From: Microseira wollei NIES-4236
Lineage (GTDB): Bacteria; Cyanobacteriota; Cyanobacteriia; Cyanobacteriales; Aerosakkonemataceae
Length of the DNA stretch: 39,160 nucleotides
NCBI RefSeq assembly: GCF_020521235.1
Contig: NZ_BLAY01000095.1
Coordinates: 1 to 39,160, forward strand
Direction of reading: 5' to 3'
Shown one piece after another: positions 25,240 to 33,600 of the stretch; within the stretch, counting starts at the first letter, position 1; every line of letters begins with the position of its first letter. Made by a program: the position numbers and the translations under genes. The notes under the pieces are model-generated. The model saw only the letters and a program-made list of their open reading frames with translations, had not been told where the DNA came from and did no database searches.

Positions 25240-25380
25240 AGTGCAAATTGGTGGCGTAAATTGGTTAAAAACCTGTAAAAGCGGCTTTTAGTTGTTATTT
25301 CAAGCCGTTTTTAGCCATGAAAATCCTTCCACCCAAGTCTGTCTGTTTCTACATCTCTGTAGATGGCTTGGGCGTTTTTG
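25240..25380. other. Structured leader, copy 2
   Basis: Same two stem-loops as 24467-24607 (GCGGCTTTT/AAGCCGTTTTT and CCCAAG/CTTGGG with inner TCTACA/TGTAGA), ending GTTTTTG. Confidence 0.5.
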
Positions 25381-25403
25381 GTCTATGAATGCTAATATAG
25401 CAT

Positions 25404-25434
25404 ATATAGGTAATTTAGCATATATTACCTATAT
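25404..25434. promoter_or_regulatory. Palindromic operator-like site before RHH gene 2
   Basis: Perfect 11-bp arms ATATAGGTAAT (25404-25414) and ATTACCTATAT (25424-25434) with a 9-nt spacer; TAGCATATAT also repeats directly (from 25399 and 25416). It sits about 70 bp before the GTG at 25501. RHH proteins often bind such repeats in their own promoters; absent before the first RHH gene. Confidence 0.5.
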
Positions 25435-25500
25435 GACTAATTTCGTCTGGTTTAGCCAAGTGCGATGATTAGGCTAAGCAGCGTTGTTAGTTAGGTCATT

Positions 25501-25689
25501 GTGTCCACCGAAGACAAAACCGTGAAACTTGTGGTCTTTTTGTCAGATTCAGAACGAACTAGATTTAAAGTCGCCTGTGCTAAGACCAAGACCAGCATGA
25601 GCCAGCAGGCTCACCAACTGATTCTTGATTGGCTCAAAAACCAGGAAGAAGCTGAAAACCCCTCAAGCAAGGAAAAACGGAATAAATGA
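25501..25689 (+). CDS. Ribbon-helix-helix protein
   Basis: A 62-residue RHH protein from a GTG start: MSTEDKTVKLVVFLSDSERT, then RFKVACAKTKTSMSQQAHQLILDW. Closely related to the gene at 24711 and, in DNA, to the frameshifted copy at 26200. The 30 bp before the start (AGGCTAAGCAGCGTT...) recurs before that copy, so leader and gene duplicated together. Ribosome-binding site weak. Confidence 0.8.
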   Translation: MSTEDKTVKLVVFLSDSERTRFKVACAKTKTSMSQQAHQLILDWLKNQEEAENPSSKEKRNK

Positions 25690-25755
25690 ACTTGGCTGAA
25701 ATTGACCCAAATACCCGGTCATCCCCACCAGTGGTAGCGCGTCGCAGATGAGAAA

Positions 25756-25968
25756 ATGAATTCAGGAGATCTAGACCCAGCAGCTACTTTGGTAACTAAG
25801 CGAGACGACCCAAACTACTCCCAAGTCAGCGGTTACATCCCGAAAGAAATCGCTCTGCGGTTCAAAGTTGTTTGTACCGAACAAGAAATAACCCAGAGTG
25901 AAGCACTGGAAGAAGCAGTTTTATCTTGGATAGAGAAAAGAACAAAGAGTACAAAGCAAGATCGGTAA
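25756..25968 (+). CDS. Ribbon-helix-helix protein
   Basis: A 70-residue protein from an ATG. The N-terminal tail (to about residue 20) precedes YSQVSGYIPKEIALRFKVVC and a second helix EITQSEALEEAVLSWIEK, the RHH core. It shares the NYSQV/PEYSQV entry with the next gene, which forms a sub-pair distinct from the 24711/25501 type. The 66 bp gap from the previous gene suggests one operon. Confidence 0.78.
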   Translation: MNSGDLDPAATLVTKRDDPNYSQVSGYIPKEIALRFKVVCTEQEITQSEALEEAVLSWIEKRTKSTKQDR

Positions 25969-26171
25969 ATGAGGTCAAGACATTGGGTAGGCGGAATAAC
26001 CCAGAATATTCGCAGGTGACAGCTTTGGTTCCGAAGGCACTAGCTCAAAAGCTGCGGATTTTTTGCGTCGAAAATGAGATCCAGATTACAGAGGCTGTGG
26101 AAATGGCGATTCAGGAATTTTTAGACAGACGCCAAACCTCCTCACCCAGCACGAAAAAGGGAGATGATTAG
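25926..26171 (+). CDS. Ribbon-helix-helix protein, start uncertain
   Basis: The RHH core (NNPEYSQVTALVPKALAQKL, IFCVENEIQITEAVEMAIQEFL) is clear. No ATG or GTG lies in frame: the options are TTG at 25926, overlapping the previous gene by 43 bp, or TTG at 25983 (LGRRNNPEYSQV). The ATG at 25969 right after the previous stop is in another frame and hits a stop, so a small indel may have broken the true start. Confidence 0.7.
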   Translation: MDREKNKEYKARSVNEVKTLGRRNNPEYSQVTALVPKALAQKLRIFCVENEIQITEAVEMAIQEFLDRRQTSSPSTKKGDD

Positions 26172-26199
26172 GCTAAGCAGCGTTATTAGTTAGATTATT

Positions 26200-26386
26200 G
26201 TGTCCACCACCGAAGACAAAACCGTAAAGCTTGTTGGTCTTTCTGTCAGATTCAGAACGAACTAGATTTAAGGTTGCTTGCACCGTCACGGAAGTTAGCC
26301 AGACAGATGCGTTAGAGGAAGCGGTGAAACTGTGGTTGGAAAAAAACGAACCTTCTTCACTTGCTAAAGTCAAGTGGGATGAATGA
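26200..26386 (+). pseudogene. Frameshifted RHH gene copy
   Basis: A GTG start in the same context as 25501, then STTEDKTVKLVGLSVRFRTN-stop. In the neighbouring frame the RHH core continues: VFLSDSERTRFKVACTVTEV, then SQTDALEEAVKLWLEKNEPS to the TGA at 26384. An indel near GTTGGTCTTT separates the halves. Its second helix resembles the 25756 type more than 25501, so it may be a hybrid. Confidence 0.82.
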
Positions 26387-26429
26387 ATTGGTTGCTGGCG
26401 CGATCGCTGATGATGCACCGGATCAAGAG

Positions 26430-26593
26430 CGATCGCACCTCAAAAATCTATAACTCGTCTGGATTAACCCCCATTGCTCTTATAAAGATGTGTTTGCCAA
26501 AGGTGAAATTCGTCGGGCAAACCAGATTCTTCCGGATATTCGCTGGGTAGATTGTACATAGTAGGTAGTGCTTCAGTGGAGAAAGGCTGGGAA
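26430..26593 (-). pseudogene. Uma2 remnant, core deleted
   Basis: On the minus strand, DNA here matches two separate parts of the intact Uma2 gene at 28579-29421: the last codons (NPDEL-stop region, 26449-26480) and the N-terminal PGDPGLPDEF/PTMYDLP-coding region (26500-26593). Everything between, including the catalytic core, is gone. Several stops interrupt it. Confidence 0.75.
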
Positions 26594-26613
26594 TTAGGCG
26601 ATCGCTACTGCGG

Positions 26614-26841
26614 TTAATCCTTTTGGAGTTTATCCAACACCTAGAAGCAGAGTTTTAGGGCAGGGATCGCCCAAGTTGCTTCTGGATTGATCAACCTGGC
26701 AAATGCGATCGCACCCCACTCAATACTTGTGCGGATGACTTGATTTCTCACTTTGGCTGACTTTGAGCGCACCCAGGCTAAACCATAAACTTCTGGGTGG
26801 TAAAGAGCAATTGTCAGCATGATTTGGGAATTCACGGTCAT
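26614..26841 (-). pseudogene. Hypothetical small protein, paralogue of 30130-30351, nonsense at residue 67
   Basis: MTVNSQIMLTIALYHPEVYG then LAWVRSKSAKVRNQVIRTSI, 66 residues to a TAG at 26641-26643. The paralogue at 30130 has Trp (TGG) there, and the downstream codons (VLDKLQKD then TAA at 26614) still match its tail VLEQLQQE. A single G-to-A change explains the loss of nine residues. The shortened protein may still work. No known family. Confidence 0.7.
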
Positions 26842-26948
26842 TTCCTTTGTTGAATGCTTACACTTACTCTTTTCAGACGCTTGGCTCTCGTGTCGGTACG
26901 TTTTGGGAAAATTCCGGAAGGTTGTTACAAAACTTATTCAAAGAGTAG

Positions 26949-27044
26949 GTGGATGCTTTGATGGCTGCTATCAACGATGAGCGTGTGTTGGTGAGTCCTG
27001 TTTATCCTGAATTACTCAATCGGGAAGCTGATATTGACGCTTAG
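26949..27044 (+). pseudogene. 3' remnant of a NACHT-HEAT gene
   Basis: Bases 26949-26990 (GTGGATGCTTTGATGGCTGC...) resemble a HEAT unit of the gene at 30626. 26994-27044 match its last codons (PVYPELLNREADIDA-stop against PVYPELLNREADTDA-stop). The 3' flank (TTAGGCAGTC, TGTAAAACCTCGTCAACGAG) is also shared. Nearly all of the gene is deleted. Confidence 0.85.
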
Positions 27045-27304
27045 GCAGTCAACAGACTCGTCGCTGAGATGTAAAACCTCGTCAACGAGTCAGCCCTGAA
27101 ATAAATTTCGAGCTGAAAGCTTAAGTCAGTTTCAACTGACTGGTAAGAATTTTCAACCCGTTTTAACGGGTTTTAGCTTTTAGCTTGAAATTTATTTCAA
27201 GGCATTTATTTATCGCTGGTGTGTAATGCGATCGCGATCGCGCTACAGTCGTTGCTGCACCAAGCGCGATCGCTGTTGAGGAATTAGAGAGCGATCGCTA
27301 TAAA
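27045..27304. other. Gap with CTCGTCAACGAG motif and long inverted repeat
   Basis: No gene. One unit of the CTCGTCAACGAG array that follows the intact NACHT gene is present (27078-27089). The inverted repeat 27096-27201 follows, then HIP1-rich sequence to 27300. Confidence 0.7.
27096..27201. repeat. 106-bp inverted repeat with inner hairpins
   Basis: Outer arms CTGAAATAAATTTCGAGCTG and GCTTGAAATTTATTTCAAG pair imperfectly. Inside are GTCAGTTTCAACTGAC and CCCGTTTTAACGGG hairpins. Same architecture as 34382-34503. Confidence 0.8.
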
Positions 27305-27676
27305 TTAATTCTCCAGCTCTGCATTTTCATCATCAGATTCATCAAGCTGTAATGTATATTCCAGTGCTTCCTTTAGTCTCAATAAATAACTGGCAGAAAG
27401 AGTTCCTAGTTTTTGCATTAATCGCTGCCGATCGATAACAACAATTTGATAACAAAGGGCTACAGATTCTTGGTTTAAACCTCCTTCACCAGCAGGAATG
27501 ACAACTGTACCTGGTATCCTGGCACGTCGCCGATTACTTGTCAGAGGAACAACAACTACAGTGGTGGTTAAACGATCTAGCGTATCTCTCTGAACAATAA
27601 TAACAGGTCGAATACCTGCTTGTTCTGAACCTCTACTCGGATTCAAATCGGCTAAATAAATATCTCCCCTCATCAA
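27305..27676 (-). CDS. MazF/PemK-type endoribonuclease toxin
   Basis: A 123-residue CcdB/MazF-fold protein starting MMRGDIYLADLNPSRGSEQA-GIRPVIIVQRD, the hallmark of MazF/PemK mRNA interferases, followed by VVVVPLTSNRRRARIPGTV and the C-terminal VIDRQRLMQKLGTLS. It overlaps its antitoxin by 4 bp. Probably cuts mRNA at a short motif; specificity unknown. Confidence 0.93.
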   Translation of the reverse strand: MMRGDIYLADLNPSRGSEQAGIRPVIIVQRDTLDRLTTTVVVVPLTSNRRRARIPGTVVIPAGEGGLNQESVALCYQIVVIDRQRLMQKLGTLSASYLLRLKEALEYTLQLDESDDENAELEN

Positions 27677-27921
27677 GCTATATCCTCTTGCTGAAGTTGA
27701 GGGAGATAATCAGTTAAAGTTGCTTCTGCAAAAGCTAAATCTTCATCAGCAAACTCAGCTTTAATTGCCGCAGCCTCTTTCTCAGAAATAGCATCCCACT
27801 GTTTAAATAGTTGTTTTTTATGCAAAGAAAGCGCAAATTCCAATACTTGCTCTTGCGAAGATAAAGGCAATTGCGAGAGTATTTCTAGCAGTTCCGGAAC
27901 AATCTCTGTTGTTGTTGTCAT
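27673..27921 (-). CDS. Antitoxin partner of MazF-type toxin
   Basis: Start taken at the ATG giving MTTTTEIVPELLEILSQLPL; an in-frame start 18 bp upstream is possible. The 82-residue protein is acidic and mostly helical (LSSQEQVLEFALSLHKKQL; EKEAAAIKAEFADEDLAFA), a DUF2281-like antitoxin rather than a MazE/AbrB fold. Translationally coupled to the toxin. Confidence 0.85.
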   Translation of the reverse strand: MTTTTEIVPELLEILSQLPLSSQEQVLEFALSLHKKQLFKQWDAISEKEAAAIKAEFADEDLAFAEATLTDYLPQLQQEDIA

Positions 27922-28026
27922 CAAGGTAACCTCTGGCAACCACTGATAATCATTTTAGCACCCGAATGGTTAGATTGAGCCTAGACCTTGGCATATCGCT
28001 GGTACGCGATATGAATGCGATCGCTC

Positions 28027-28458
28027 TCACACCCTATATCCCCGATTTCTTCCCCACTCTAACCAAGCTTGAGCCATTTGTTTGACTTTACCACGCTGTG
28101 AAGGTTGAATTGGATTAACGCCTGTAATTAGATTTAACGCCGATAACCAATATAAAGGATTTTGCTTCAGTTCAGATAACAACAATGGTATAACTTTATC
28201 CCCCATACTGACAATTTCCTGATAAGCAGGATGCTGGAACATAGACGATGAAGACATTCCTTCAACTTCACTTTCCCATTGGGAAGCGAGTGTATAAAAT
28301 TTGTCAGCGATTTCTGAGTCTACAGCAGCATTTTGTCGCTGAATCAACTCATCAATTCCCATTAAAACTAACTCTTCGAGGGATACGTTGATGCGAGTAG
28401 CGACTTCTTGCAGTTTTAATAGACGTTCTTCTGAAACTGTAATTGTTATAGTATTCAT
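28027..28458 (-). CDS. RHH-domain protein fused to a small conserved C-terminal domain
   Basis: A 143-residue protein. Residues 1-40 (MNTITITVSEERLLKLQEVA, TRINVSLEELVLMGIDELIQ) form an RHH DNA-binding domain. Residues 50-143 (FYTLASQWESEVEGMSSSSM, HPAYQEIVSMGDKVIPLLL, WLEWGRNRGYRV) match, from memory, a short cyanobacterial domain usually found alone. Such fusions look like antitoxins or regulators, but no toxin is adjacent; the nearest gene is the MazF module 106 bp downstream. Confidence 0.7.
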   Translation of the reverse strand: MNTITITVSEERLLKLQEVATRINVSLEELVLMGIDELIQRQNAAVDSEIADKFYTLASQWESEVEGMSSSSMFQHPAYQEIVSMGDKVIPLLLSELKQNPLYWLSALNLITGVNPIQPSQRGKVKQMAQAWLEWGRNRGYRV

Positions 28459-28578
28459 TCCGCTCTTTAGTTTGAATGATGTTTTTACTGTAGCAAATCT
28501 AAGTTAATATATGAATGCGATCGCACTACAGTCTGTGCTGTATCATTGGCGATCGCTGCGCGATCGCACGTCCAAAAT

Positions 28579-29421
28579 TTATAATTCATCTGGATTAATC
28601 CCCATATTTCTTAATCGCTGCGCCAATCGTTCAGCTTTAGCGATCGCAGATTCTTTTGACTGTCTTTCTTGGATCGCAGATTCCTCTGGAGTCGGAATCC
28701 AATTGCCATCAGCATCATACCAACGCAGCCAGAACCTCTGACGGTCTTTATAAGAACCAGACCACAATCCGATACCTAATTCTAATTCGGGTATCCAGAA
28801 GCGCGGTTCGGTTAATATTTGTTCTCGGTAGCGACGATTAACTAAACGAAATACTCTCAGTTCATTGTTATATCGACTGAAGACAAAGTAATAGGGAACT
28901 TGCAAAATTCGCTCATAAACTTGCCACTTAGTAGGTGGTTTATTAGGTTCTTGAGTGGTGAGTCCTAAATCTTCATCTTCGGTTCCAGGTGAGAGCAATT
29001 CTACGACTACCAGCGGGCTAACTTTTTCTTGCCAAATCACATAAGAAAGACGTAAGTCTCGCTCTTGGTAAAGTTTAGGTATATCTACAACCGCAAACCA
29101 ATCCGGTCTTTTGTACCAGTTGAGATGGTTAGCGTCGTAGTAGAGATAGAGGTCAATTGCGGTAAAAACTCGGTTGGGTGGGTAAGTCGGCGGACAGCAG
29201 GTATCGGATAACAGATATGCTTGCCACACGTGAAATTCATCAGGCAAAGCAGGTTCTCCCGGATATTCGCTGGGTAGATCGTACATCGTCGGCAGCGCTT
29301 CACCTGCTTGCCAAGAGTGAAATTCGTCAGGTAACCCAGGATCTCCCGGATAATCGCTGGGTAGATCGTACATGGTTGGCAGCGATTCTGTGGAGGAGGG
29401 CTGCGATTCTGGTACGTACAT
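28579..29421 (-). CDS. Uma2-family putative endonuclease with duplicated N-terminal motif
   Basis: A 280-residue Uma2 protein of the longer cyanobacterial type: ANHLNWYKRPDWFAVVDIPK, VSPLVVVELLSPGTEDEDLG and a C-terminal helix rich in KAERLAQRLRNMGINPDEL. The E-L-L/D-E-D block is the presumed metal site of the PD-(D/E)xK fold. The N-terminus carries two copies of a 33-residue segment (LPTMYDLPS-YPG-P-LPDEFHSWQA), from a 99-bp in-frame duplication. The decayed copy at 26430 lacks this doubling. Cleavage activity unproven. Confidence 0.9.
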   Translation of the reverse strand: MYVPESQPSSTESLPTMYDLPSDYPGDPGLPDEFHSWQAGEALPTMYDLPSEYPGEPALPDEFHVWQAYLLSDTCCPPTYPPNRVFTAIDLYLYYDANHLNWYKRPDWFAVVDIPKLYQERDLRLSYVIWQEKVSPLVVVELLSPGTEDEDLGLTTQEPNKPPTKWQVYERILQVPYYFVFSRYNNELRVFRLVNRRYREQILTEPRFWIPELELGIGLWSGSYKDRQRFWLRWYDADGNWIPTPEESAIQERQSKESAIAKAERLAQRLRNMGINPDEL

Positions 29422-29566
29422 AGGAGTGGGATGGTGTTTCTGGTGGGCGATATTCTAATTTTGCCTGTGTTTTGATGAAAATTGTTAGGATTGAGTATCG
29501 AGTTAGATGGCAAGATTGAACATCCAGGGATGCCCCTAAACAAATCAAAATGGGATGTGAGGATGG

Positions 29567-29783
29567 ATGCCTAAGAAGATTAGAGAGTTAAAAAAGTTGC
29601 TTTTGAAAGCAGGATTTACGTATCGACAAGGCAAAGGCAGTCATCAGGTGTGGAATCATTCACAGTTAATTCAACCGATTGCGATCGCATAGGAAAGATG
29701 GAGAAGATGCACCCATGTATCTGGAAAAGCAAGTGAATGCTGTACTGAAGCAACTAGAAGAAATGGAGGATTTGGAAGAATGA
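29567..29783 (+). pseudogene. HicA-type toxin, frameshifted
   Basis: Reads MPKKIRELKKLLLKAGFTYR, then QGKGSHQVWNHSQLIQPIAIA-stop (TAG at 29690-29692). In the next frame it continues KDGEDAPMYLEKQVNAVLKQ to the TGA at 29781. Together this is a normal HicA (LKxAGF, GKGSHxxW with catalytic His, GxDxP...V...L). An indel right after a GCGATCGCA octamer breaks it. The stop overlaps hicB by 4 bp. Confidence 0.9.
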
Positions 29784-30016
29784 AGTCGCTGTACAGTATG
29801 GTAATTCAATGGTCTGAAGAAGATAATTGTTTTGTAGTATTTCTGCCGGAGTTTGCAGGTTTAGTCATGCAGCCTTGCACGGATGGTAACACCTATGAAG
29901 AAGCTGCAAAACACGGTCAAGAAGCAATTTCGTCTTTAATTGAATGGTTCCAAGCTGAAGGAAAACCACTTCCTGCACCCAAGACAATGCCTCAGCAACC
30001 GTTATCTGTTGCTTAG
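29780..30016 (+). CDS. hicB: HicB-type antitoxin
   Basis: A 78-residue HicB: MKSLYSMVIQWSEEDNCFVV then FLPEFAGLVMQPCTDGNTYE and EAAKHGQEAISSLIEWF, the partial RNase-H-like fold of the family with a short C-terminal tail and no added HTH/RHH domain. Intact although its toxin is frameshifted, so it may be an orphan antitoxin. Confidence 0.92.
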   Translation: MKSLYSMVIQWSEEDNCFVVFLPEFAGLVMQPCTDGNTYEEAAKHGQEAISSLIEWFQAEGKPLPAPKTMPQQPLSVA

Positions 30017-30129
30017 AGATTGCCACGATCGCAATTGTGTGGATTGTGTGGGTGCGTTCGCGCAGCGTGCCGGAGGCATATCGCTCCCAATCCAATATTC
30101 AGATGGGATGAGAGCGATCGCTATTGCGG

Positions 30130-30351
30130 TTATTCCTGTTGCAGTTGTTCCAACACCCAGAAGCAGAGTTTTAGGGATGCGATCGCTAAATTTGCTTCTG
30201 GGTTAATCCACCTGGCAAATGCAATGACACCCCACTCAATAATTGTGCGGATGACTTTATTTCTGGCTTTGGCTGACTTTGAACGCACCCAGGCTAAACC
30301 ATAAATTTCTGGGTGGTGAAGGGCAATTGTCAGCATGATTTGGGGATTCAT
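30130..30351 (-). CDS. Hypothetical 73-aa protein (paralogue of 26614-26841)
   Basis: MNPQIMLTIALHHPEIYGLA then WVRSKSAKARNKVIRTIIEW and INPEANLAIASLKLCFWVLE. No family recognised; no signal or membrane span is clear, though the C-terminal half is hydrophobic. About four residues in five are shared with the copy at 26641-26841. Both copies lie on the minus strand just upstream of NACHT-HEAT sequence, 274 bp in this case, which ties this protein to that cassette. Confidence 0.7.
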   Translation of the reverse strand: MNPQIMLTIALHHPEIYGLAWVRSKSAKARNKVIRTIIEWGVIAFARWINPEANLAIASLKLCFWVLEQLQQE

Positions 30352-30484
30352 GATTACTTCGTTGAACGCTTACAATTCAACGAATACTCGGCAAGTTTGA
30401 TAGGGTGTGAGAGCGCTGTAGTACGAGTACTCACAAGTACTGTTCGCACTGCTGACTAATAAGCTAACAGCCGTTCGATAGGGG

Positions 30485-30532
30485 CATCCCACAAGTAGAG
30501 ACGTTACATGTAACGTCTCTACTTGTGGGATG
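30485..30532. repeat. 48-bp perfect palindrome upstream of the NACHT gene
   Basis: Arms of 24 bp (CATCCCACAAGTAGAGACGT... and complement) meet at ACATGT with no unpaired base. The outer CATCCCACAAG/CTTGTGGGATG is shared with the 56-bp units at 21424. It ends 94 bp before the start codon at 30626 and could form a cruciform or an extended RNA hairpin in the leader. Confidence 0.95.
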
Positions 30533-30625
30533 GGCATCTTGCCCGTCCATGAATTGCAAATTGTAGGCGCGACAGCTTACCAAAAGCTTTGTTAGAGTAC
30601 GGATATCTGAATCAATGGCGTTGGT

Positions 30626-33600
30626 ATGAATCGAGACGGAAGGCGCGGCGGCTTTTTGGCGAGTGAAGAGGGAGTCAAAAAACTCAAAGAAGCTAAGCGT
30701 ATTAAAAAATACAGCTATCAAAAGATTGCCGATGAGGCTCATGTCACAGAAGATCAGGTCAAAAGGCTATTTAATCCTCACTGGGGAAATGGTCAATACA
30801 AGATTGGCGAGGAGGCACTGGAAGCGATCGCTAGAGTTCTAGACTTAGATCCAACCGATATTGTCGATCCCGACGAGTGGAATCCCCCAGTAGAACAAAA
30901 TCAGCACGATGCCGTCTGTCGCTTTTTGGCAGAAATTGAAAATAGCTTCAAATACATCCGGCTACTTCACATCCGGGAACAACGCATTGTTTTGCAAGAC
31001 CAATATATTCCGATTCAGGTGACGTTGGAACGGAAATATAAGCATGAAGTTGAAACTATTTATAGTTATGCCGAATCGGAAGCAGAACTCAAGCGCGTCT
31101 ACGCGCTGAAACATCAGGAAGATTCGCAGCCAACGCAGGTAGATTGGGCAGAAGCAAAGAAACAGCATCAGCGAATTATGGTGCTAGCCGATCCGGGAAT
31201 GGGGAAATCTACTTTATTAAAAATGGAGGCGGGTTTAACTGCCCAATCGGAACGAAAGAGTTTAGAATCGAATGGGAAAAAAGTCGAAGATGCGATCTTG
31301 CCGCTGTTTTTGAGACTGTCTAATTTAGTTGATGAAAAACAAGCCGATATCTTCTCAGCAGAAATCATTGATGCGATTCCCCTGATTCTTGGTAAGGAAT
31401 ATTGCAAGACTTTACAGGATGATCTGGAAACGGCAGCAGTTATTGGGCATGTTTTAAAGGAGAAATTGAGAACCGGGAAGTGCTTGCTGCTGTTGGATGC
31501 GCTGGATGAAGTACCCCAAAAACATCGCCAGTACTTGTCAGAGAAACTGAACCGCTTTGTTGGCAATTATCCCTGTTCTATTATCTGCACGTCTCGGATT
31601 GTTGGCTATGGGGGGGTATTTTTGGATGGGGCGAAAGAGGTGGAAATTGTTCCTTTCAGTCAGAAGCAGACGGAGGAGTATATTGAATTTTGGTTTAAGA
31701 ATGCGGCGGGATATCTGAATGATGATGCTGTTTCTGCCCCTGCTTTGATGCGAGAGTTGCGGAATAAACCCCAAATTCGGGGATTAGCGCAGAATCCTTT
31801 GCTGTTGTCGTTGATTTGCAGTTTGTATCAAGAAAAAGGTTTGACATTACCAGCGCGACGCTGCCAGGTGTATGAAAAAGCCGTGAGCTATATGCTGGGG
31901 AAATGGAGTCAAAATCGCCAGCCACAAAATGAAGGGAGGATAATCGCCAAAACCCGATTATTGGCAGAACTTGCCTATCATTTTACCTGCGAAGGTCAAG
32001 AGATTTTTTCGAGAGATGAACTCTACGACCAGATTGAGGAATATTTGCAAGGCGAGAGAGTGCCAACGGGTTTCAAAGATGCGGATACGGGCGAATTAAT
32101 TGCGGAACTATCGGAACAGGATGGCATTTTGCAAAAGTTGCATGAGGATGGCGACTATTACCTGTTTCTGCACCGGACGTTTCAGGAGTATTTGACGGCT
32201 TGTTATTTGAACCGTGCCAAGGATGGGATTGACCGGGCGAAGGCGCATTTCTGGGAGTATGAATGGCATGAAACCTTGAGCTTGATGGCGGGGTTGATGA
32301 AAAATCCAGTTCCTTTGCTGGAGGCGATTAGGAAGGAAAAGGATGATATCTTCTCGACGCAGTTGTTATTAGCGGGTCGCTGCATCGCTGAATGTAAGGA
32401 TATTTCTCATTCGTTGATTGTGGATAGCATCGACAGAATTTATCAGTTTTGGTGTCGCTACTCGGATGCTGAGTTTATTGAATCGGTTGTGGTGGCGTTG
32501 GGTCAAACAAATATAAAAATGGTTGAGAAGTTACAACAAGCCCTCAACGATGAGGATTGGTACGTGAGAGAGAAGGCGGCAGAGGCATTAGGTAACATAG
32601 GCAATCCCCAAGCGGTTCCTGCCTTGATTGCTGCCCTCAAGGATAAGGATTCGTTCTCACGGACGAATGCAGCAGAGGCATTAGGTAATATAGGCAATCC
32701 CCAAGCGGTGGATGCCTTGATCGCTGCCCTCAACTATGAGGATTGGTTTGTAAGAATAAAGGCGGGAGAGGCATTAGGTAAAATAGGCAATCCCCAAGCG
32801 GTGGATGTCTTGATGTCTGCCCTCAACCATGAGGATATGTCGGTAAGCATGAATGCGGCAGAGGCATTAGGTAAAATAGACAATCTCCAAGCGGTGGATG
32901 CCTTGATGCTTGCCCTCAACGATGAGGATCAGGATGTGAGAAGGAAGGCGGCAGAGGTATTAGGTAAGATAGGCAATTCCCAAGCGGTGGATGCCTTGAT
33001 GGTTGCCCTCAACGATGAGGATCAGGACGTGAGAACGAATGCGGCAGAGGCATTAGGTAAGATAGGCCATCCCCAAGCGGTGGATGCATTGATCGCTGAT
33101 CTCAAGGATCAGCATAAGTGGGTAAGATGGAAAGCGCCAGAGGCATTAGGTAAAATAGGCAATCCCCAAGCGGTTCCTGCCTTGATTGCTGCCCTCAACC
33201 ATGAGGATGGGTACATGAGATGGAAAGCGGCAGAGGCATTAGGTAAAATAGGCAATCCCCAAGCGGTTCCTGCCTTGATTGCTGCCCTCAACCATGAGGA
33301 TGTGTTTGTGAGAAGGTATGCGGCAGAGGCATTAGGTAAAATAGGCAATCCCCAAGCGGTTCCTGCCTTGATTGCTGCCCTCAAGCATGAGTATTGGTAC
33401 GTGAAAGAGTATGTGGCAGAGGCATTAGGTAAAATAGGCAATCCCCAAGCGGTGGATGCCTTAATAGCTGCCCTCAAGCATGAGGATGAGTCCGTGAGAA
33501 GGAATGCCGTAGAGGCATTAGGTAAAATAGGCAATCCTCAAGCGGTTCCTGTCTTGATTGCTGCCCTCAAGGATGAGGATTCGTCCGTGAGAACGAATGC

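Larger units (their letters stand above)
24981..25380. repeat. Segmental duplication, copy 2
   Basis: Counterpart of 24201-24607, offset about 775 bp, same orientation. After its end the sequences diverge: copy 2 leads into an operator-like palindrome and a second RHH gene. Confidence 0.92.

Noticed and set aside
28511-28841. Plus-strand frames opposite the Uma2 gene
   Set aside because: Shadows of the Uma2 coding sequence.
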